Part shown: positions 15,276 to 20,195 of the stretch, in pieces
Layout: each line of letters opens with the position of its first letter
How positions within the stretch are numbered: the first letter of the stretch is position 1
Assembly (NCBI GenBank): GCA_035342635.1
Contig: DAOQXO010000039.1
Span: 1-20,195, forward strand
Origin: CADEFQ01 sp035342635
GTDB lineage: Bacteria; Pseudomonadota; Gammaproteobacteria; Steroidobacterales; Steroidobacteraceae
DNA length: 20,195 nt
Reading direction: 5' to 3'
Notes under the pieces: model-generated
What the model saw: the letters and a program-made list of their open reading frames with translations, nothing else
The model's database searches: none
What the model was told of the DNA's origin: nothing
Program-made: the position numbers and the translations under genes

Positions 15276-16751
15276 TCAGAGGTTGACCCAGGTGCGCAGT
15301 TCGTTGATCACATCGCGCGCGATCAGCCCGCGTTCGCCGCCGCGCGCGGCCGCGTCACCCGCCAGCGCATGCACCAGTACACCGATGCGCGCCGCCAGCA
15401 GCGGGTCGCCGAGCTGCGCGAGCATGCCGGCGATCACGCCAGTGAGGACGTCGCCCATGCCGGCGCTCGCCATGCCCGGGTTGCCGCGCTCGCACAGCTG
15501 AGGCGTATCGCCTGTGCGTCCGACCAGGGTGCCCGCGCCCTTGAGCACGACCGTGCCGCCGTAGGTCCGGCACAGCTGCTCGAGCGACCCCAGCCGGTCG
15601 GCCTGCACGGCCGCGGTACTCGTGCCGAGCAGCCGCCCCGCCTCGCCGGGGTGCGGCGTGAGGATCCAGCGATCGGCGCGCAGCGTGCGATCTTCGGCCA
15701 GGATATTGAGCGCATCGGCATCGACGACGAGCGGCTTGCCGGCTGCCACCGTGGCGCCCAGCACTTCCCACGCCCAGGCGCTGCGCCCGAGGCCGGGACC
15801 GATGGCGACGACATCGGCGCTCGCGAGCAGCGGACCTACCTGTGCGACATCGAGACCCACGACGATCAGTTCGGGACAGCCCGCCGCGATCGACGCGACA
15901 TTCTCCGGCGCCACGGCGACGGTCACGAGGCCGGCACCGACGCGCAGCGCGGATTCTCCGGCGAGACGAACCGCGCCCGGCATTCCGGGTCCACCACCCA
16001 CGACGAGCACGTGGCCGAAGCTGCCCTTGTGCGAGGCTCGTCGGCGCCGCGGCAACGCGCGCGCGATGTCCGCCTCGCTCGCGCGAAGCAGGCGCGGCGC
16101 GAATTGCGGCGCCGGAGGTGCCGTGACCTCGAGGTCATCGAACAGCAGCGAACCCGTGTACTCCGGGCCCTCGCCCATGAAGAGGCCGCACTTCAGCCCG
16201 ACGTAGGTGATCGTGACCTCGGCGCGCACCGCGGCGCCGAGCGGCATGCCGGAGTCGGCACACAGCCCCGACGGAATGTCGACCGCGAAGACCGGTCGCC
16301 CCGAGGTATTGATCGCCTCGATGATCGCGATCACTTCGGGGCGCAGGCTGCCCTTCGCGCCGATTCCGAACAGGGCATCGACGATCACTTCGCATTGCCT
16401 GAGCGCCGCGGCGCCGAACTCCTGCACCTGCCCGCCGCTCGCGAGGAAATCTTCGGCGGCGCGCTGCGCGTCGCCGCGCAGCTGCTCGACCGGCACGGCA
16501 GCGAGCACGGTGACGGTGAGCCCGGCGGCGCGCGCGAAACGCGCGATCACATAGCCGTCGCCACCGTTGTTGCCGCCGCCGCAGACGACGCCGATGCGAT
16601 GCGCCGTCGGCCAGCGCGCACGCAGTGCGCGCAGTCCCGCCTCGCCGGCGCGCTTCATCAGGGTATAGCCCGGGATGCCCAGCGTCTGGATTGCGTAGTC
16701 GTCGAGCTCGCGGACCTGTGCCGCGCTGTAGATCGCCGTAGGTTGGCCCAT
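15276..16751 (-). CDS. nnrD: Bifunctional NAD(P)H-hydrate epimerase / ADP-dependent dehydratase
   Basis: This 491-residue repair enzyme restores damaged NAD(P)HX. The N-terminal YjeF_N domain (about 1-215) epimerises R-NAD(P)HX to S-NAD(P)HX and shows GGGNNGGDGY (58-67) and DALFGIGAKG (125-134). The C-terminal carbohydrate-kinase-like domain (about 225-491) dehydrates S-NAD(P)HX and shows KGSFGHVLVVGGGPGMPGA (242-260), TPHPGEAGRLL and the catalytic NPGMASAGMGDVLTG (424-438). The start is the ATG at 16751, where the family N-terminus (YSAAQVRELDDYAI) begins; the open frame continues 46 codons upstream but overlaps queG antisense. There is no Shine-Dalgarno sequence, and a perfect TATAAT ends six bases before the ATG, so the transcript may be leaderless. 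It is the first gene of the conserved block. Confidence 0.95.
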   Translation of the reverse strand: MGQPTAIYSAAQVRELDDYAIQTLGIPGYTLMKRAGEAGLRALRARWPTAHRIGVVCGGGNNGGDGYVIARFARAAGLTVTVLAAVPVEQLRGDAQRAAEDFLASGGQVQEFGAAALRQCEVIVDALFGIGAKGSLRPEVIAIIEAINTSGRPVFAVDIPSGLCADSGMPLGAAVRAEVTITYVGLKCGLFMGEGPEYTGSLLFDDLEVTAPPAPQFAPRLLRASEADIARALPRRRRASHKGSFGHVLVVGGGPGMPGAVRLAGESALRVGAGLVTVAVAPENVASIAAGCPELIVVGLDVAQVGPLLASADVVAIGPGLGRSAWAWEVLGATVAAGKPLVVDADALNILAEDRTLRADRWILTPHPGEAGRLLGTSTAAVQADRLGSLEQLCRTYGGTVVLKGAGTLVGRTGDTPQLCERGNPGMASAGMGDVLTGVIAGMLAQLGDPLLAARIGVLVHALAGDAAARGGERGLIARDVINELRTWVNL

Positions 16752-16757
16752 CGCGTG

Positions 16758-16765
16758 ATTATACT
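16758..16765. promoter_or_regulatory. Overlapping divergent -10 elements between nnrD and queG
   Basis: The 31-bp gap between the divergent starts contains ATTATACT. Read on the minus strand it gives TATAAT (16763-16758), six bases from the nnrD ATG; read on the plus strand it gives TATACT (16760-16765), 17 bases before the queG ATG. The two hexamers share the TATA core. No good -35 is visible in either direction. Bidirectional promoters built on such shared -10 symmetry are known in bacteria. Confidence 0.45.
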
Positions 16766-16782
16766 GGCCGCGGTCGCCCGAC

Positions 16783-17898
16783 ATGATCGAGATGCACAAA
16801 GCCGATGTCGACACGCTCCGCCGCCAACTGCTCGCGGAGGCCACTGCGCTCGGCTTCGCGGCGCTAGGCATCACCGGCATCGATCTCACCGAGGACGAGC
16901 GACACCTCGATCGATGGCTCGCGGCGGGCCGCCACGGCGAGATGGACTACATGGCCCGCCACGGCACGAAGCGCAGCCGACCCGCGGAGCTGCTGCCGGG
17001 CACGCTGCGGGTGATTTCGGCGCGCATGGACTACTGGCCGCCAGGCGGCCGCGATGCGCAGCAGGTCCTGGCCGATCCGACGAGCGCCTACGTGTCCCGC
17101 TATGCGCTCGGGCGCGATTACCACAAGCTGATGCGCAAGGCGCTGGCGAAGCTTGCGGCGCAACTCGAGGAGTGGGTCGGCCCGTTCGGGCACCGCGTCT
17201 TCGTCGACAGCGCCCCGGTGCTCGAGAAGGCGCTCGCGCGCAACGCGGGCCTCGGCTGGATCGGCAAGCACACCAACCTGATCGCCCGCGATGCGGGCTC
17301 GTGGTTCTTCCTCGGCGAAATCTACACGACTCTCGAACTGCCGATCGATGCGCCCGCGAGCGCGCACTGCGGCACCTGCACGGCGTGCATCCCGGCCTGC
17401 CCGACCGGCGCGATCGTCGCGCCCTGGCAGCTCGATGCGCGCCGCTGCATTTCCTACCTGACGATCGAACTGCACGGTCCCATTCCGGAGGAGCTGCGCC
17501 CGCTGCTCGGCAACCGCATCTACGGCTGTGACGACTGCCAGCTCGTGTGCCCGTGGAACAAGTTCGCGCGCGAGGCGAGCCACCCCGACTTTCGCGCGCG
17601 CCACGCGCTCGACACACCGCGGCTCACCGAGCTGTTCGCCTGGAGCGCCGCGGACTTCGATGCGCGCATGCGCGGCTCGGCGATCTACCGCATCGGCTAC
17701 GAGCGCTGGCTGCGCAACATCGCGGTAGCGCTAGGCAACGCGCCGACCACGACGGAGGTACTGGCTGCGCTCGCGAGCCGCGCGGACGACCCGTCAGGGC
17801 TCGTGCGCGAGCACGTGGCATGGGCATTGGCCAGGCACCGCGAGCGGGCCGCCACGCACCCGGGCGTCACGGCCGGTCGACCTGCAGATTGTCGATGA
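16783..17898 (+). CDS. queG: Epoxyqueuosine reductase
   Basis: This 371-residue cobalamin-dependent enzyme reduces epoxyqueuosine to queuosine in the wobble position of tRNAs for Tyr, His, Asn and Asp. The N-terminal domain contains DSAPVLEKALARNAGLGWIGKHTN (142-165), where D142 is the likely proton donor. Two [4Fe-4S] clusters are bound by C196, C199, C202 and C206 (CGTCTACIPACPTG) and by C222 with C249, C252 and C256 (GCDDCQLVCPWN). A C-terminal HEAT-like segment follows, about 300-350. The length is close to E. coli QueG (379). There is no clear ribosome-binding site; ATG 16783 is preferred, with ATG 16792 as an alternative. The last 32 bases overlap panC on the opposite strand. Confidence 0.95.
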   Translation: MIEMHKADVDTLRRQLLAEATALGFAALGITGIDLTEDERHLDRWLAAGRHGEMDYMARHGTKRSRPAELLPGTLRVISARMDYWPPGGRDAQQVLADPTSAYVSRYALGRDYHKLMRKALAKLAAQLEEWVGPFGHRVFVDSAPVLEKALARNAGLGWIGKHTNLIARDAGSWFFLGEIYTTLELPIDAPASAHCGTCTACIPACPTGAIVAPWQLDARRCISYLTIELHGPIPEELRPLLGNRIYGCDDCQLVCPWNKFAREASHPDFRARHALDTPRLTELFAWSAADFDARMRGSAIYRIGYERWLRNIAVALGNAPTTTEVLAALASRADDPSGLVREHVAWALARHRERAATHPGVTAGRPADCR

Positions 17899-18718
17899 GG
17901 CGCGCCTTGCCGAGACGTGCGGCGGTGAGCACGACGAGTTCGCGATCAGCCGCCTGCGGCGGGGTCAGGTCGACGCGCCGGCGCACCGCGAAGTAGTCCA
18001 CCTGCATGCCGTGCGCGGCGAGGCTCGCCGCGCCCGCGCTTTCGATCGTCGCGACCTCCTCCGCGCCGGCGCGGATCGCCGCGGTGGCCGCCAGCAGTGC
18101 GCGGTAGATCTGCGGCGCAACGCGCCGTTCGGCCTCGGTCAGGTACTGATTGCGCGAGCTCATCGCAAGGCCGTCGGCTTCGCGCACGGTCGGCGCGCCG
18201 ACGACCGTGACCGGGAAGCACAGGTCGGCCACCATGCGGCGGATCACGGCGAGCTGCTGAAAGTCCTTCTCGCCGAACACGGCCGTGTCGGGCAGCACGA
18301 TATTGAACAGCTTCGCCACGACGGTCGCGACGCCCTCGAAATGCCCCGGGCGGAACGCGCCGCACAGCGTCGTCGTGAGTTCGGGCACGTCGATGCGGGT
18401 CGGCGCGGTCGTGCCCTCGCCGTACATCTCGGCGACGTCCGGCATGAACATCAGATCGCAGCCCGCGTCCCGCAGCATCTGCGCATCTCGATCGGGCGTG
18501 CGCGGATAGTGGGCGAAATCCTCGTTCGGGCCGAACTGCATCGGGTTGACGAAGATGCTCGCGATGAAGCGGTCATGGCCGGTGCGCGCCAGCTCCATCA
18601 GGCTGATGTGTCCGGCGTGCAGGTTGCCCATGGTCGGCACGAAGGCGATGCGCTCGCCTGCCTGCCGGTAGGCGCGCACGCACGCGCGCACGTCGGCGAT
18701 AGTCGTCAGCACCTGCAT
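17867..18718 (-). CDS. panC: Pantothenate synthetase
   Basis: This 283-residue enzyme joins pantoate and beta-alanine through a pantoyl-adenylate intermediate, the last step of pantothenate (coenzyme A precursor) synthesis. The HIGH-type motif PTMGNLHAGH (28-37), IFVNPMQFGPNEDFAHYPRT, GEKDFQQLAVIRRMV and the KMSKS-like MSSRNQYL are all present. The length matches E. coli PanC (283). It lies 8 bp after panB in the same direction, so the two probably share an operon. Its 3' end overlaps that of queG. Confidence 0.97.
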   Translation of the reverse strand: MQVLTTIADVRACVRAYRQAGERIAFVPTMGNLHAGHISLMELARTGHDRFIASIFVNPMQFGPNEDFAHYPRTPDRDAQMLRDAGCDLMFMPDVAEMYGEGTTAPTRIDVPELTTTLCGAFRPGHFEGVATVVAKLFNIVLPDTAVFGEKDFQQLAVIRRMVADLCFPVTVVGAPTVREADGLAMSSRNQYLTEAERRVAPQIYRALLAATAAIRAGAEEVATIESAGAASLAAHGMQVDYFAVRRRVDLTPPQAADRELVVLTAARLGKARLIDNLQVDRP

Positions 18719-18726
18719 CGGCGTAC

Positions 18727-19557
18727 TCAGGCGAACCCGTGTTCCGGCCCGGGATAGCTCGAGTCCTTGACGGCGCGCACGTAGGCGCGCACCGCCTCGA
18801 GATTGCTCGCAGCGCCTTCCATGAAGTTCTTGACGAAGCGCGGCTTGCGCCCACTGGTGATGTCGAGGATGTCGTACAGCACCAGGATCTGGCCGTCGGT
18901 ACCCGGCCCCGCGCCGATGCCGATCACCGGCACCTCGAGCGCCGCGGTGATCTCCGCGCCGAGCTCGCTAGGAACGCACTCGAGCAGCACGATATCGGCG
19001 CCCGCGGATTCGAGTGCCTTGGCGTTCTCGATCATGCGTTTCGCCGCCTCGGCGCCCCGACCCTGAACGCGAAAGCCGCCCGTCTTGTGCACCGACTGCG
19101 GCTTCAGGCCGAGGTGCGCGCAGACCGCGATGTCGTGGTTGGCCAGGAATTCGACGATCTCGATCTGTCCGGCGCCGCTCTCGAGCTTCACCATTTCGGC
19201 GCCGCCCTCCTGCATCAGGCGCACCGAGTTCTCGAGCGCGCGCTCCTTCGACGGATAGCTCATGAAGGGCAGATCCGCCATCAGGAGCGGGCGGTGCAGG
19301 CCGCGCGACACCGCGCGGCAGTGGTACACGATGTCGTCCATCGTCACCGGCACGGTGGTGTCGTGGCCCTGGATCACCATGCCGAGCGAATCGCCGACCA
19401 GCACCACGTCGACATCGGCGATGTCGAGCAGCACGCCGAAGCTCGCGTCGTAGCAGGTGAGGCTGGCGATCTTCTCGCCGTCGGCCTTCATCTTGTCGAG
19501 TGTCGCGAGCGACACCGGCGGGCGCGCCGAATCGCGCAGTTCAAGATGCGTGTACAT
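18727..19557 (-). CDS. panB: 3-methyl-2-oxobutanoate hydroxymethyltransferase (ketopantoate hydroxymethyltransferase)
   Basis: This 276-residue TIM-barrel enzyme transfers a hydroxymethyl group from methylene-tetrahydrofolate to 2-oxoisovalerate, giving ketopantoate. Visible family parts are LTCYDASFGVLLD, VLVGDSLGMVIQGHDTTVPVT with metal ligand D55, MADLPFMSY with D94, KLE with E126, catalytic E193 in LLECVP, and GIGAGPGTDGQILVLYDILD. The start is ATG 19557, chosen because the family N-terminus begins there; the open frame runs 126 codons further upstream only as a shadow of the kinase-like gene. It follows the kinase-like gene by 14 bp. Confidence 0.96.
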   Translation of the reverse strand: MYTHLELRDSARPPVSLATLDKMKADGEKIASLTCYDASFGVLLDIADVDVVLVGDSLGMVIQGHDTTVPVTMDDIVYHCRAVSRGLHRPLLMADLPFMSYPSKERALENSVRLMQEGGAEMVKLESGAGQIEIVEFLANHDIAVCAHLGLKPQSVHKTGGFRVQGRGAEAAKRMIENAKALESAGADIVLLECVPSELGAEITAALEVPVIGIGAGPGTDGQILVLYDILDITSGRKPRFVKNFMEGAASNLEAVRAYVRAVKDSSYPGPEHGFA

Positions 19558-19571
19558 GGGAAAAGTGTGCC

Positions 19572-20186
19572 CTAAATCGCCCGGTGGCGCATCGGATTGA
19601 AGTACTGGCGGCCGCGCCACGCGCGAGCCACCGCCCCGAGCAGTTCCTCGAAATCGGCGGCATTGGACACCGGATCGATCGCCGCGGCATTCACGATCAG
19701 CAGCGGCGTGTCCGTATAGCCGTGGAAGAACTGCGCGTAGGCCTCGTTGAGGCGCTCCAGGTAGTCGCGCCCGATCAGCTGCTCGTAGGCGATGTTCCGC
19801 CGCGCGATGCGCTCCTGCAGCACGTCGACCGGCGCCTGCAGGTAGATCACGAGGTCCGGCCTCGGCGCATCGATCTCGAGGCGCGTATAAACCTGCTCGT
19901 AGAGCGCGAGCTCCGCGGCATCGAGCGTCAGGCACGCGAACAGACGATCCTTGGCGAGCAGGTAGTCGGCCACCCGCCGCTGCGCAAACAGGTCCTGCTG
20001 GTTCATCGCGGCCAGCTGCTGCGCACGCTGGAAAAGAAAATGCAGCTGCGTGGCAAAGGCGCCCGCGCGGGGGTTGCGGTAGAAGCGCTCGAGGAACGGA
20101 TTCTCGTCGGCACGCTCGAGCACCAGACCGGCGTCGAGGTGGGTCGCCAGCGCCCGCGCGAGCGGTGCCGCCGCGGGCGCGCTCAC
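19572..20186 (-). CDS. Deoxynucleoside kinase-like protein apparently lacking the Walker A loop
   Basis: The 204 residues from the GTG at 20186 match bacterial deoxynucleoside kinases (dGK/dAK type), which phosphorylate deoxynucleosides for salvage. Visible parts are LERADENPFLERFYRNPRAGAFATQLHFLFQRAQQL, VADYLLAKDRLFACLTL, DLVIYLQAPVDVLQERIARR (lid region) and YLERLNEAYAQFFHGY...LLIVNA. In relatives the P-loop GxxGxGKT sits directly before the helix here written LARALA. At that place this protein has VSAPAAAP, with no glycine or lysine. The frame stays open to the window edge, but only three more codons are visible. The GTG overlaps a possible upstream stop as GTGA, which would make 20186 the true start. 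It may be an inactive or repurposed kinase, or an assembly or sequencing error. Confidence 0.78.
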   Translation of the reverse strand: MSAPAAAPLARALATHLDAGLVLERADENPFLERFYRNPRAGAFATQLHFLFQRAQQLAAMNQQDLFAQRRVADYLLAKDRLFACLTLDAAELALYEQVYTRLEIDAPRPDLVIYLQAPVDVLQERIARRNIAYEQLIGRDYLERLNEAYAQFFHGYTDTPLLIVNAAAIDPVSNAADFEELLGAVARAWRGRQYFNPMRHRAI

Positions 20187-20195
20187 GGCGCGCTC

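Noticed and set aside
16752..16889. N-terminal extension of nnrD to an upstream ATG
   Set aside because: The extra 46 residues are antisense to the queG start and do not resemble the family; ATG 16751 begins at the normal N-terminus.
15189..17531. A 780-codon open frame on the plus strand across tsaE, nnrD and queG
   Set aside because: It is antisense to nnrD and out of frame with queG, both clear genes; its composition is typical of a shadow frame.
19558..19935. N-terminal extension of panB
   Set aside because: The extra residues are an alternative frame of the kinase-like gene; PanB is full length from 19557.

Overview
The window is GC-rich, densely coded chromosomal DNA with many GTG and TTG starts. 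It reads as a gammaproteobacterium, perhaps of a xanthomonad, nevskial or steroidobacterial type; that narrower placement is inference. The main argument is gene order: nnrD-tsaE-amiB-mutL-miaA-hfq-hflX-hflK-hflC-DUF2065-purA, with queG divergent from nnrD, is the classic gammaproteobacterial block (yjeF to purA in E. coli). A run of exactly 100 N inside mutL shows this is a scaffolded draft assembly.

Layout. Positions 1-1964 (+) hold a degenerate HemN-like gene that overlaps an Fnr oxygen regulator, with a possible Fnr box upstream. Positions 1989-5342 (+) hold a SirB2-type membrane protein, a family 9 glycosyltransferase and an SLC13 permease with two RCK-C domains; the last two overlap by ATGA. 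Positions 5361-16751 (-) hold the conserved block: NAD(P)HX repair, tRNA modification (t6A by TsaE, i6A by MiaA), septal murein hydrolysis, mismatch repair, Hfq, the HflX GTPase, the HflKC membrane complex and adenylosuccinate synthase. Positions 16783-17898 (+) hold queG, convergent with and overlapping panC. Positions 17867-20186 (-) hold panC, panB and a deoxynucleoside-kinase-like gene, probably the end of a longer operon running in from beyond the window.

Most genes are ordinary, full-length housekeeping genes. I found no CRISPR array, phage, insertion sequence, toxin-antitoxin pair, defence locus, tRNA or rRNA, and I cannot claim a new multi-gene system. The best leads are two proteins that keep their family fold but seem to have lost the defining catalytic motif: the HemN-like protein has no radical-SAM cysteines, and the nucleoside kinase has no Walker A loop. 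There are also compact regulatory structures: a hairpin that contains the stop codons of two convergent genes, overlapping divergent -10 elements between nnrD and queG, a hairpin between the ribosome-binding site and the start of amiB, a long imperfect hairpin between amiB and mutL, and a direct repeat in the hfq leader.
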